From: Chitinophagaceae bacterium LGM1
GTDB taxonomy: Bacteria > Bacteroidota > Bacteroidia > Chitinophagales > Chitinophagaceae
DNA: 64,000 nt
Assembly: GCA_018604165.1 (NCBI GenBank)
Contig: CP075895.1
Coordinates: forward strand, 2,475,001 to 2,539,000
Reading direction: 5' to 3'
In this document: piece by piece, positions 26,101-34,099 of the stretch
How positions within the stretch are numbered: the first letter of the stretch is position 1
Layout: each line of letters starts with the position of its first letter
Notes under the pieces: model-generated
What the model was told of the DNA's origin: nothing
Database searches by the model: none
What the model saw: only the letters and a program-made list of their open reading frames with translations
Translations under genes and position numbers: made by a program

Positions 26101-26634
26101 TTACATATACAGTAATATTATCCACAATACCGGCAGCAGGTCTGCCATTTTTATACGCATCATTTTCAGTGCTTTGCCCATTTGGTTTTCCACTGTTTTT
26201 ACTGAAAGTCCCAATTTGTCTGCTATCTCCCGGTATTTCAATTCTTCAAACCTACTTAGCTGGAATATGGTGCGGCACTGTTCGGGTAGTTCTGCCAATG
26301 CCTGCCGTAGTCGTTCTTCCAGTTCATGCACCCTTTTTGTTGATGCGTTATTATCTGCTTCGCTACCGGTATGTATGGCGTGTTTTCTGTAGTTAGCTTT
26401 TACTTTTTCATGTTTCAGATAGTTCATACAATCGTTGTGTATGGTACGGTACAAGTACGCATTTGCAGATTGTACCTCATGCAGCCTCTCTCTCTTTTCC
26501 CACAGCTTCATAAACATCTGTTGTACTATTTCTTCCCCTTCGTCTTCGTCGTTCAGTATAGTGCAGGCGTAGGCATGTAACCTCTTGTAGTGAGATTTAA
26601 ACAGTTCTTCAAACAGTATGTCGGTATTCGCCAT
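26101..26634 (-). CDS. ECF RNA polymerase sigma factor, FecI-like
   Basis: A 177-residue sigma factor. Region 2 is at about 8-75 (FEELFKSHYKRLHAYA ... DEDEGEEIVQQMFMKLWEKRE) and region 4 at about 115-165 (LPEQCRTIFQLSRFEELKYREIADKLGLSVKTVENQ, here split: REIADKLGLSVKTVE is the helix-turn-helix). The frame is open to 26718, but a TATCTTTG -7 element at 26691-26698 lies inside it, so I use the ATG at 26634, which also matches the usual family start; ATGs at 26661 and 26667 are alternatives. It is co-transcribed with FecR, and an ECF-type element upstream suggests autoregulation. Confidence 0.9.
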   Translation of the reverse strand: MANTDILFEELFKSHYKRLHAYACTILNDEDEGEEIVQQMFMKLWEKRERLHEVQSANAYLYRTIHNDCMNYLKHEKVKANYRKHAIHTGSEADNNASTKRVHELEERLRQALAELPEQCRTIFQLSRFEELKYREIADKLGLSVKTVENQMGKALKMMRIKMADLLPVLWIILLYM

Positions 26635-26690
26635 GCTTGTGGTGGCATTACCGTTTGTCATATCCATGCAGCCTGTGTGGTATCGGGGTG

Positions 26691-26698
26691 CAAAGATA
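26691..26698 (-). promoter_or_regulatory. Housekeeping-type -7 element for the sigma gene
   Basis: TATCTTTG on the minus strand (in CTTATCTTTGCACC) is an exact TAnnTTTG match. Together with the ECF-type element at 26728-26753 it suggests two promoters, one basal and one autoregulated. Confidence 0.55.
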
Positions 26699-26727
26699 AG
26701 TGCTTCTGCCGTTGCCATTTAGTGTAT

Positions 26728-26753
26728 GACAACATCCTGCAACAATACCCCTA
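26728..26753 (-). promoter_or_regulatory. ECF-sigma-type promoter element, copy A (sigma/FecR operon)
   Basis: On the minus strand TAGGGGTA (26753-26746), 14 bases, TGTCATAC (26731-26724). Spacing and both boxes equal those of copies B and C. A T/A-rich stretch lies upstream, as with an UP element. Confidence 0.72.
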
Positions 26754-26882
26754 CGCCCCAACGATAGTTTTTTTACAAAATTATTATTTACACCTATGTT
26801 ATTGATAATCAACAATATAGGATTTAGCTTGGTAATGGCTTGTTAACCGCTTTTAAAGCATCCGTTAAAACCCCTCAAACAC
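26754..26882. other. Intergenic AT-rich stretch upstream of the sigma operon
   Basis: No gene or RNA is recognised here. It contains A/T tracts just upstream of ECF promoter copy A. Confidence 0.4.
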
Positions 26883-26939
26883 TTGCAAATAGCGGTATAC
26901 CCATTGCATATTTGTTATTATCTGACAACAAAAGCAGTA

Positions 26940-27122
26940 ATGAATATAAGGATGGAAACACAGCCGTATATAAAAAACACACCCGAATACAATGTACCGG
27001 GTGCGCCTGTTGCCGACAATAGTGCCGGACTGAAACTATTTCTGATGTTATTTCTTACAGCTATCGTCGCATTCGCTAGTGCAGCCTTTGCTACAGTCGT
27101 GGTTGCAAGTTTCGCTGCATGA
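26940..27122 (+). CDS. Possible small membrane protein, antisense overlap with the next gene
   Basis: A 60-residue frame whose first half is polar (METQPYIKNTPEYNVPG) and whose second half is one strong hydrophobic segment (LKLFLMLFLTAIVAFASAAF). TTG (26883-26885), 21 bases and CATATTTG (26907-26914) upstream look like a promoter on this strand. The last 75 bases overlap the 3' end of the minus-strand gene at 27048, and the hydrophobic part is antisense to its Cys-rich tail, so the frame may be a chance shadow. Confidence 0.3.
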   Translation: MNIRMETQPYIKNTPEYNVPGAPVADNSAGLKLFLMLFLTAIVAFASAAFATVVVASFAA

Positions 27123-27908
27123 TTCTTTGCTGTACTTTCCGTTTACATCATACTCTTTTATGCGTTTGAAAGTGGCTTTGTCCACATCTATATATATCTT
27201 CTTTACCGGGTAATCGGCCTTTGCAGGCGTTATGGGTATGTTGTTTATTTTCTCTGTTGCTAACAGCGCCTGCTCGTCTATCTCTTTTACATATACCGTT
27301 CCTTCACAATCATCGCATTCACAATCTTCGCGGCTGTAGTAGCGTGCATACACTTTTACTTTCAGTTTGGCAGTACCTGTACAACGCTCTACATATTTAA
27401 CTGTTTGGTTTTCTATAGTGGGATTGTAGTGATAGAAGGCGTTGCCGCATTCGTTCATGATGTACAGGTTGCAATAGCCGGGCATGGGCTTTATCAGCCA
27501 GCAGGCAATATTGCGCTGATTGTTTAGCGCCAGCAGGCTGTATATATAATTGTGCTTGCCATCGCCCAGCATACCTATAGCACCAAACGGAATGTTAGTA
27601 GCTACCAACTTGTCTTTGGTAAAAGCAGGGTCTGCAACACCCGTATAGCCTATAGAGCGAAACAGTGCGTTGATTTCGTCTTTATACCTTGCGTCTTTAT
27701 CCAATGCTTTCAAATTTTTGAAATACACATCGGCGTTTACCACATAGCGCAGTGGTATGAATTGTGGTGATGCACCCAGTTTGGTGATAACAGCAGGTGT
27801 CTTGTCTTTTGGTACATTGAATATACGGTGCTTGCCCCCACAATTTGATTGCGCGTAAGATGAAACAGCCATAACAGCCAGCATACAAAGCAGAAAAGCC
27901 TTCTTCAT
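27048..27908 (-). CDS. Secreted hypothetical protein with Cys-rich tail
   Basis: A 286-residue exported protein with a signal peptide (about 1-19, ending SYAQ). The body has no domain that I recognise. There is a short CECDDCEG motif at about 215 and a C-terminal 22-residue tail with seven Cys in a CxxxC-type spacing (CSETCNHDCSKGC, then TSECDDSCKK), which suggests metal binding or disulfide knots. I chose the ATG at 27908, where the signal peptide starts. It is divergent from the outer-membrane protein at 27999. Function unknown. Confidence 0.65.
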   Translation of the reverse strand: MKKAFLLCMLAVMAVSSYAQSNCGGKHRIFNVPKDKTPAVITKLGASPQFIPLRYVVNADVYFKNLKALDKDARYKDEINALFRSIGYTGVADPAFTKDKLVATNIPFGAIGMLGDGKHNYIYSLLALNNQRNIACWLIKPMPGYCNLYIMNECGNAFYHYNPTIENQTVKYVERCTGTAKLKVKVYARYYSREDCECDDCEGTVYVKEIDEQALLATEKINNIPITPAKADYPVKKIYIDVDKATFKRIKEYDVNGKYSKESCSETCNHDCSKGCTSECDDSCKK

Positions 27909-27998
27909 AAAAAACGGTTTGATGACAAGATACATATAAAATGATATTAAGGCAATACGTTATGTGCCTGCTCACAGGTACTTGCCGTATATTGCAGT

Positions 27999-28700
27999 AT
28001 GAAAAAGATACTGGCAGTGTGTATGATGTCTTTTTGCCTGCAGGGGTATGCACAGGTAGATGCCGGATTGGGCGGCGCATTTGGTTTCCCCATGTTGTTT
28101 AACAGCAATCTAGGTGGTTACAACCATTCGTTGGGTGCACCCGCAGGGCGTGTGCAAATAAACTACCTGCCTGCCAACGCTACTTTTGTACCATCGCTGA
28201 GCATGGAAATAGCCCCATATGAATTGCCCGTTAGCAGACTGGGCAATACCGACCGTGTATTAAACATGAACTTTACCGTGATGAATGCTATGCTGCATGG
28301 CAGGGTGCGCAAAACATTGGCTAATAATAAAGAACTGTACTATGGCATAGGCGTGGGTGCAATGTATATGAGTGGCAGGCGCGTTGGCCTCAGTGGCGAC
28401 CAGAACAGCTACCTGACTGTTATTGAAGACTCTGCCGACTATATAAAAACTATTATACCGAAAATGTGCGTAAGCGTGGAATATGTAATGCCTGTAACAA
28501 GCGACGCCCCTGTAATGCTGGGCATAGGCGCGCAACTGCAATACAGTTACTTCTTCGAGCGGCAAACTACATGGCGTGTGTCTGTTGTAGATGCGCAATA
28601 CAATTTATACAACCTGCGCCCTAAGCTACAGGGGCATTTTATTAATTCAGGCGTGTATGTAGTATTGTATTACAGGTTCAAGGGCAAGGAACGTTATTAG
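27999..28700 (+). CDS. Outer-membrane beta-barrel protein
   Basis: A 233-residue exported protein with a signal peptide (1-18, ending GYAQ). The rest is a series of amphipathic strands with glycine and aromatic residues (YYGIGVGAMYMSG, MLGIGAQLQYSYFF), ending in YVVLYYRF plus a short polar tail, as in 8-stranded Bacteroidota porin-like or PorT-like proteins. It has no enzyme motif. The TPR lipoprotein gene starts 25 bases later on the same strand. Exact role unknown. Confidence 0.7.
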   Translation: MKKILAVCMMSFCLQGYAQVDAGLGGAFGFPMLFNSNLGGYNHSLGAPAGRVQINYLPANATFVPSLSMEIAPYELPVSRLGNTDRVLNMNFTVMNAMLHGRVRKTLANNKELYYGIGVGAMYMSGRRVGLSGDQNSYLTVIEDSADYIKTIIPKMCVSVEYVMPVTSDAPVMLGIGAQLQYSYFFERQTTWRVSVVDAQYNLYNLRPKLQGHFINSGVYVVLYYRFKGKERY

Positions 28701-28712
28701 TCGTTAATTAAT

Positions 28713-28720
28713 TAAGTTTG
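28713..28720 (+). promoter_or_regulatory. -7 element just before the TPR lipoprotein start
   Basis: TAAGTTTG matches TAnnTTTG and ends only 5 bases before the ATG at 28726, so a transcript from it would be almost leaderless. No -33 element is evident. Confidence 0.4.
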
Positions 28721-28725
28721 CAGAC

Positions 28726-29724
28726 ATGAAAAAACTATTGTGTCCGTTGTTGGCTGTTGTGCTGTTGTTGGCTTGTAAAGAGGGGAACAAACAAACTGCT
28801 AATAATACATTGTTTGGTAGCGGCAAGCTGAAAGACATCAGTGTTAAAATAAATGATAAGCCTGATAATGCTGCTCTTTACTTTGAGCGGGGACAACTAC
28901 TGCACCAGATGCAGGAAGACTCACTGGCAATAGCTGACTTTAAAAAAGCTGTTTCGTTAGACAGTAGCAAAGCGCCCTATTACAGTGCCATTGGCGATAT
29001 ATTGTTTGAACATAAAGACATCAGTGGCAGTGTACCTTGGATAGAAAAAGCTATTAAGCTAAACCCTGAAGACAAACAGGCACAACTAAAGCTGGCAAAA
29101 CTATTCGTATTCATCAAAGAATACACCAAAGCCTTTCAGTCTATCAATACCGTATTAAGGCAAGATGTATATGCTGCCGAGGGTTACTTTCTGAAAGGCA
29201 TGATATACAAAGACCTTAAAGACACAACCAAAGCTATATCCAGTTTCCGTACGGCTGTGCAGGTTGATGCAAATTATCAGGAAGCGTTCGTGCAACTGGG
29301 ACAGCTATTCAGTGCAAAAGGAGATCCTATTGCATTAGCTTATTACAACAATGCTTACAGTGCAGATACTACAGATGTTTTCCCACTCTTTGCGCGTGGC
29401 GTTTTTTATCAGGACCGTAAAGAATTTGAGCTGGCTAAAAAAGAATACCGCAATACCGTACTCCACAACAGGCTTTATCTGGATGCCTATTTCAATATGG
29501 GCTATGTGCTGATGCAACAAGACTCTTTAGAAAAAGCAATGCGACAATATGAACTAATTACCAACATAGACCAAACCAATGCAGAAGCCTATTACAACAA
29601 AGGACTCTGCTACGAGTTGATGGGTAAAAAAGAAGAAGCCATCAAAGAATATAAACAGGCGCTTGTTTTTGAAGAAGGCTATGATATGCCCAAAGAAGCA
29701 CTGAAACGCCTTGGTACACAATAA
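28726..29724 (+). CDS. TPR-repeat lipoprotein
   Basis: A 332-residue protein with lipobox LLLAC (Cys17), so it is likely an envelope lipoprotein. From about 45 to 325 it is built of about eight tetratricopeptide repeats (for example AEAYYNKGLCYELMGKKEEA near the C-terminus), an alpha-helical scaffold for protein contacts. Such lipoproteins often serve in assembly of outer-membrane or gliding machinery; the partner is not known. It follows the outer-membrane protein gene by 25 bases and may share its transcript or use the element at 28713. Confidence 0.85.
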   Translation: MKKLLCPLLAVVLLLACKEGNKQTANNTLFGSGKLKDISVKINDKPDNAALYFERGQLLHQMQEDSLAIADFKKAVSLDSSKAPYYSAIGDILFEHKDISGSVPWIEKAIKLNPEDKQAQLKLAKLFVFIKEYTKAFQSINTVLRQDVYAAEGYFLKGMIYKDLKDTTKAISSFRTAVQVDANYQEAFVQLGQLFSAKGDPIALAYYNNAYSADTTDVFPLFARGVFYQDRKEFELAKKEYRNTVLHNRLYLDAYFNMGYVLMQQDSLEKAMRQYELITNIDQTNAEAYYNKGLCYELMGKKEEAIKEYKQALVFEEGYDMPKEALKRLGTQ

Positions 29725-29754
29725 TCAGCATACACACTACCATATCTCTATACA

Positions 29755-29774
29755 AAACACTATATTTAGTGTTT
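29755..29774 (+). terminator. AT-rich hairpin after the TPR gene
   Basis: AAACACTA and TAGTGTTT pair perfectly around TATT, 31 bases after the stop. It is low in GC, so it may be a weak terminator or an operator for the next gene. Confidence 0.3.
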
Positions 29775-29831
29775 GTGAAACCATGTAGTATTATTACAAC
29801 TACACGTAATCTATAGAGAAAAACAACTTCT

Positions 29832-30674
29832 TTGGGTACAGGTAAATTTATTATACATTGCTTTGCTTGGCTGTTTTTATGTACGCCCGTATGGTGTGTG
29901 GGGCAAACAAAAAAGAAGAAACCTCAACCTAAGCCCGACCTTACAGAATCTACCCCCATTATACCTCGCAAAAAACAAGATAGCGCATCAAATACACCAC
30001 CTGTCATTTACGAAACCATACCTGCACGCAAACCCAAGCAAGCTGAAACAATAGAACCTGTTTACCGCATAAAGGAAACTGTAATAGAAACCAAACCCGG
30101 CAAAGCTGCAACACCACGCAAGAACCTACCGATTATATATGACACCGTAAAGCTGGCGAAGAAACCACGGGAAGAAGATATGCCTGCAGCAAAGCCAGCG
30201 TACGATACAGTCATAAGCATTGGTACCAAAACAAATGTAAAGCAACAAGACACAACACTGGCAGAAGGTACTTGTAAATGTGTTGATATCACTATCAATG
30301 CACAGGAAACAATACAGTTTGAAGACTATGTCAATTACTCTTTTACATTTCGTAACGATTGTAAGAATGATGTGTTTGTGCACTCTGCCAGCTTTCGCTT
30401 TACAGTAGCAGATTATTTTGGCAAATCAGTAAAGCGCATCCGCAAGCTCGATTTCATCAAACGATTCGACCATCCTGAGTTTGTACGCCTGAGCCCCGGC
30501 GAAACCTACGAATATCGCTTTGCAGACGACCCTTTTTTTGAATATGAGCTATCCAGAGGCTCACAATATCGTTTCACATTTATGTACTACAATATAGCCA
30601 GCAAATACAAACCACAACCTGCCAAAACACTGCTATGTAATAAGTACAGGGAAGTTACTATCAATGTGAAGTAG
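29832..30674 (+). CDS. Secreted hypothetical protein with Pro/Lys-rich linker
   Basis: A 280-residue exported protein. The only start consistent with the signal peptide (FIIHCFAWLFLCTPVWCVGQ) is a TTG at 29832. Residues about 25-140 are a Pro/Lys/Thr-rich low-complexity linker in which the phrase (V)IYxTV/I recurs. The C-terminal 130 residues form a compact beta domain with four Cys (GTCKCVDI ... NDCKND ... LLCNKY). I do not recognise the family. The linker could span the peptidoglycan or periplasm. Its stop lies 2 bases from the end of the convergent membrane protein gene. Confidence 0.65.
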   Translation: MGTGKFIIHCFAWLFLCTPVWCVGQTKKKKPQPKPDLTESTPIIPRKKQDSASNTPPVIYETIPARKPKQAETIEPVYRIKETVIETKPGKAATPRKNLPIIYDTVKLAKKPREEDMPAAKPAYDTVISIGTKTNVKQQDTTLAEGTCKCVDITINAQETIQFEDYVNYSFTFRNDCKNDVFVHSASFRFTVADYFGKSVKRIRKLDFIKRFDHPEFVRLSPGETYEYRFADDPFFEYELSRGSQYRFTFMYYNIASKYKPQPAKTLLCNKYREVTINVK

Positions 30675-30676
30675 TG

Positions 30677-31291
30677 TTACACATCTCTGAATTTTTCTAT
30701 TTCAGCCAGATTGGCTTTGATATTTTTTATAGTATCGAAGTATAAATATTTATACAATAATAGCTGCACAATAATCATAAGTACAGAACCAATAATCATT
30801 CTTGGCAGAAAAATATCAGGCAAATCCTGCACATCCATTCTTAAAAGCCATTTTACAAATACAATAACAGTACTGACAATAATTACAGGTGAAAGTATAA
30901 GCGTAGCCAATCGTTCTTTAATAATAAATAACCTGAAACGCTCAATAGTACCTGCCGTTTGTGTAAGATTATTCATATTTAAATCAAGAGATGTAAGCAT
31001 TTTATGTTTGTAGTAAAATGTCACAAAACATGTTGCCACTAATGCTAATGATATAAAGTAAGAAACAGTCATCAATGCATTGTCAAATGCTGTATTGAAT
31101 TGTAACAAATAAACCATTGCCAGCAAGCAGCATATCACAAAACCCAGGTATTCAAAATTCAAGATTTTTCTAATCGCATTTTTCGATTTGTCTTTCAGCA
31201 TCATACTGATAATCTTTTCATTCAGCATTTTGTTCTGTTGCAATACTTTGTCATACTGTTGCCATTTGTTTTTCATTTCTTCCAGTTCCAT
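30677..31291 (-). CDS. Four-helix membrane protein paired with an ECF sigma factor
   Basis: A 204-residue protein with a charged, coiled N-terminus (MELEEMKNKWQQYDKVL), four hydrophobic segments (about 45-65, 72-94, 128-150, 165-185) and a short cytoplasmic tail. It has no zinc-binding anti-sigma motif and no FecR domain. It starts 22 bases after the ECF sigma gene on the same strand, so it is a candidate non-FecR anti-sigma factor or regulator; this is inference from position only. It ends 2 bases from the convergent gene. Confidence 0.7.
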   Translation of the reverse strand: MELEEMKNKWQQYDKVLQQNKMLNEKIISMMLKDKSKNAIRKILNFEYLGFVICCLLAMVYLLQFNTAFDNALMTVSYFISLALVATCFVTFYYKHKMLTSLDLNMNNLTQTAGTIERFRLFIIKERLATLILSPVIIVSTVIVFVKWLLRMDVQDLPDIFLPRMIIGSVLMIIVQLLLYKYLYFDTIKNIKANLAEIEKFRDV

Positions 31292-31313
31292 TGCTACACT
31301 TTTTAAATTTTGT

Positions 31314-31808
31314 TTACAATAATGGCTGCGCTTGTTTGCGCATCCTGTCTTTTATACGGTTCAGTTTTGTGCCTACATTGCTGATGCTGATGCCCAATAT
31401 ATCTGCTATCTCTGCATGAGGCCTGTCTTCCAGATAAAGTAATACCAACGCCTTGTCAAGCGGGGGTAGTGTACCTATCATTTGGTGCATCAGTTTGTAG
31501 GCTTCGGCATCAGCACTATCCAATTCGTCTGCCATTTGTATAGCAGTCATATCGGGTAATTGTGCTGAGTGGTATTTACGCTTCTTTCTTTTGTGGGTGA
31601 TGGCTGTATTCAATGCTACCCTATATAGCCATGTGCCAATAGCTGCATCGCCGCGGTAGCGTTGGTAGCCACTCCAAGCTTGTAATACTATTTCCTGAAA
31701 CAAGTCGCGGGCATCTTCAGCATCAGCCGCATACAGGTGGCATACTTTGTACACCAGCCGCTCGTGCTGTTGTATCATATCCGTAAATGCTGCCTGTAGC
31801 TGTTGCAT
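31314..31808 (-). CDS. ECF RNA polymerase sigma factor
   Basis: A 164-residue sigma-70 factor with region 2 at about 10-75 (HERLVYKVCHLYAADAEDA, DLFQEIVLQAWSGYQRYRG) and region 4 at about 105-160 (LPPLDKALVLLYLEDRPHAE, IADILGISISNVGTKLNRIK). It lacks the extra domains of FecI-type factors and is closer to the generic RpoE-like group of Bacteroidota. The four-helix membrane protein gene follows 22 bases later and probably encodes its regulator. I see no ECF promoter element like the TAGGGGTA one upstream. Confidence 0.9.
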   Translation of the reverse strand: MQQLQAAFTDMIQQHERLVYKVCHLYAADAEDARDLFQEIVLQAWSGYQRYRGDAAIGTWLYRVALNTAITHKRKKRKYHSAQLPDMTAIQMADELDSADAEAYKLMHQMIGTLPPLDKALVLLYLEDRPHAEIADILGISISNVGTKLNRIKDRMRKQAQPLL

Positions 31809-31869
31809 AACAATAATATACTACTATTAGTATTGCATTGCTATACTATATCACACAAAGGAGTAAAAA

Positions 31870-33381
31870 TTACTGCACTGTCAGTTGGCTGCTGTAGTAT
31901 CGTTTGCCGTCTGCACCAGATACATTACACTGATACGCTCCTGCTGGTAAGGTGGTAACAGGCAATTTGACTTGATGATTACCCGCACCATATTGCACTA
32001 CACCTGTAGTATATACTATGCGCCCTTGCATATCTGTCAGCTCTGCCAACATGGTTGCAGGCTGTTGCAGGTTTACCTGCAGCGTTGCCATTTCTTTAGC
32101 AGGGTTGGGGTATAGCTTTATATCGGCAGTAAATGTTGCACTTTGCACAGATAACTTCTTATAATTATACTTTAAAAGTTCTTCGCCCACACCACTACAA
32201 TCATTCGCTCTGAAGTAAAGGTCGTCACCCATTGCCAATAGCTGTTGCGGGTTGCTGCCTGTTGCCCCTTTACACAAATCCAATATAAGACTTGGCGCAT
32301 TTGTTCCATCGTACGCCCATAGCTCCAGCCCTGTAGTATCGTTATAGGCTGTAAAGTATAGTTTGCCACCGTAGGCGGTCAGCCAACCTGGTTCTGATGT
32401 ATTTGTACCATTGGTACTTGCAGCCATTGTTGCATTGCCCGTTGCAGGGTTGTATACATATAGTTGGTTTATCAGATTTGCATCGCTACCTGTGAAGTAT
32501 ATTTTATTATTGAAACCCGCTATTACAGGTTGAGCCGCATCCGGCACACCGTTGAACGAACTTGCAACAAGATCTGTAATACGTTGCGGAAGGCCTGCGC
32601 CATCCAGCACATACAGCTCTCTGCCCGTAGCATTGTTTTCTGCTGAGAAGTAGAGCTTGCTGTTGATGACTACCAGATTTTTAGGGGTTGATGGTGCAGC
32701 ACCAGGGTTAATATCTTGTACCATGCTAACTGTATTGCCAACAGGCTCATAAGCCCACAGTTCGTTATTACCACCCAAGCTGTCTGCAGTAAAATATATC
32801 TTACCACCAAAAGCTATGATATTGCCTGTAATGCTGCTATCGCTGCCGGGTTTTAGGTCTGTAAGACGTGTATGTTGGTTAAGCGCGGGGTTGTATGTCC
32901 ATAATTCATACCCTTCTGCCGTTGTATTTGCCCTGAAGTACAGATTACCGTTCAGCACAGCAAAGTTATCGGGCGAGCTGCCACCAGTGCCTGATTCTAT
33001 TTCGGGGGTCATAAGTGGTGTACCTGCCCCGTTGTAAGAAAAGAGCTCTGTTCCGTTCAGTCCGTTATCTCCGGTAAAGTATAGTTTGCTGCCAATTACC
33101 GCCATGGGGCTGTGATAATAAAGACCAACACTGCTACCTGCTAACGGATTCAGATCTGCCACTAAAACAGGGGCGCTGCTACCTTCTTGTGTGTACAGTT
33201 CCCAACCCTTGCTGCCATTATTGGCATAGAAAGCTACTTTGCTGCCGTATGGTGTTATATGTAGCGGGTAAGAAGATGAGAAACCAGTATTGATATCATA
33301 TTTTTCTAACCCCGGCTGTGCATAAAGGCTTATAGATAAGAAGGACAAAATACTACTTATGATGAAACGTACTGAAGGCAT
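31870..33381 (-). CDS. Secreted ELW-repeat protein with T9SS type A sorting domain
   Basis: A 503-residue secreted protein with a signal peptide (about 1-21, LYAQ). The body has about seven repeats of 45-50 residues with the pattern KLYFxAxxxxxGxELWxYxG (for example KLYFTAYNDTTGLELWAYDG), probably a beta-propeller. The last 75 residues (LYPNPAKEMATLQV ... YSSQLTV) form the T9SS sorting signal. Its role is unknown; similar ELWxxDGT repeat proteins are common extracellular proteins. It is the third minus-strand gene next to the sigma pair but lies upstream of them and is separated by 61 bases. Confidence 0.85.
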   Translation of the reverse strand: MPSVRFIISSILSFLSISLYAQPGLEKYDINTGFSSSYPLHITPYGSKVAFYANNGSKGWELYTQEGSSAPVLVADLNPLAGSSVGLYYHSPMAVIGSKLYFTGDNGLNGTELFSYNGAGTPLMTPEIESGTGGSSPDNFAVLNGNLYFRANTTAEGYELWTYNPALNQHTRLTDLKPGSDSSITGNIIAFGGKIYFTADSLGGNNELWAYEPVGNTVSMVQDINPGAAPSTPKNLVVINSKLYFSAENNATGRELYVLDGAGLPQRITDLVASSFNGVPDAAQPVIAGFNNKIYFTGSDANLINQLYVYNPATGNATMAASTNGTNTSEPGWLTAYGGKLYFTAYNDTTGLELWAYDGTNAPSLILDLCKGATGSNPQQLLAMGDDLYFRANDCSGVGEELLKYNYKKLSVQSATFTADIKLYPNPAKEMATLQVNLQQPATMLAELTDMQGRIVYTTGVVQYGAGNHQVKLPVTTLPAGAYQCNVSGADGKRYYSSQLTVQ

Positions 33382-33538
33382 ATCCTATTCGTTATTTACA
33401 CAATTATATACTGACCTACTAAATTAAATAAAATATGGCCTTCGTCACCTTTCACCACCTGAAAAGCAAATAATATCATCAATTAACACTATATGTACAT
33501 TTTTTAAAATTTATTTAAAATATTGATGCGGGTCAATA

Positions 33539-33566
33539 TTGTATCAGATATTTTTTGATACATTTG
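33539..33566 (+). promoter_or_regulatory. Promoter with overlapping inverted repeat
   Basis: TTG (33539-33541), 17 bases, TACATTTG (33559-33566) form a promoter for the gene at 33589. The arms TGTATCA (33540-33546) and TGATACA (33556-33562) are perfect reverse complements with a 9-base centre and overlap both promoter boxes, as an operator would. Confidence 0.5.
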
Positions 33567-33588
33567 AAATGTATAAGGTCCCCCGATA

Positions 33589-33921
33589 ATGAAAGAGAAC
33601 ATTTTATCTTATGATGAAGCGGTAGCTGTGTGCCGTGAAAATCAACATGTGGTAGGTCAGCTTTTTTGTGGTGAATACCGCGAGTTTGGTCAGGTGCATG
33701 CTGTAGTTGTAGCACCTGCCAGCAAATTGGATAAATGGGCTTTTACTAAATATTACCAAAAGTTTAATGACAGTGTACAAGCACTCGCTTTTTATACAGG
33801 TACGGAGTATGACGTGGTATTGATTGGCAAAGATAGTACAGGCAATATAGTTTGCAGAGATTTGAGTGCCCATCTTGCTTTTGCCGGCAGCTCCCCCGAT
33901 TTTTTTACTGAACTGGATTAA
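33589..33921 (+). CDS. Hypothetical 110-residue protein
   Basis: A small soluble protein with no signal peptide, membrane segment or recognised motif. It has an acidic C-terminus (SSPDFFTELD) and mixed alpha/beta composition (VHAVVVAPASKLDKWAF, EYDVVLIGKD). A good promoter with an internal palindrome lies just upstream and the codon use looks like that of neighbours, so it is likely real. It stands alone between two T9SS genes, followed by the broken small gene at 34100. Function unknown. Confidence 0.6.
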   Translation: MKENILSYDEAVAVCRENQHVVGQLFCGEYREFGQVHAVVVAPASKLDKWAFTKYYQKFNDSVQALAFYTGTEYDVVLIGKDSTGNIVCRDLSAHLAFAGSSPDFFTELD

Positions 33922-34099
33922 GTTGATACATACAAAAACACATCAAGAAAATAATATAACAGCCATTTTGATAGTGTACCACAAAAAGTAATGGTTTGTT
34001 TAGTACATTTGAACCAGTACAATAGTATCATCAAACAAATTCCAAACAAATAAGAGATAGCAGAGAGGGGAACTTTTATTATTTATTACACCCGCAAAC

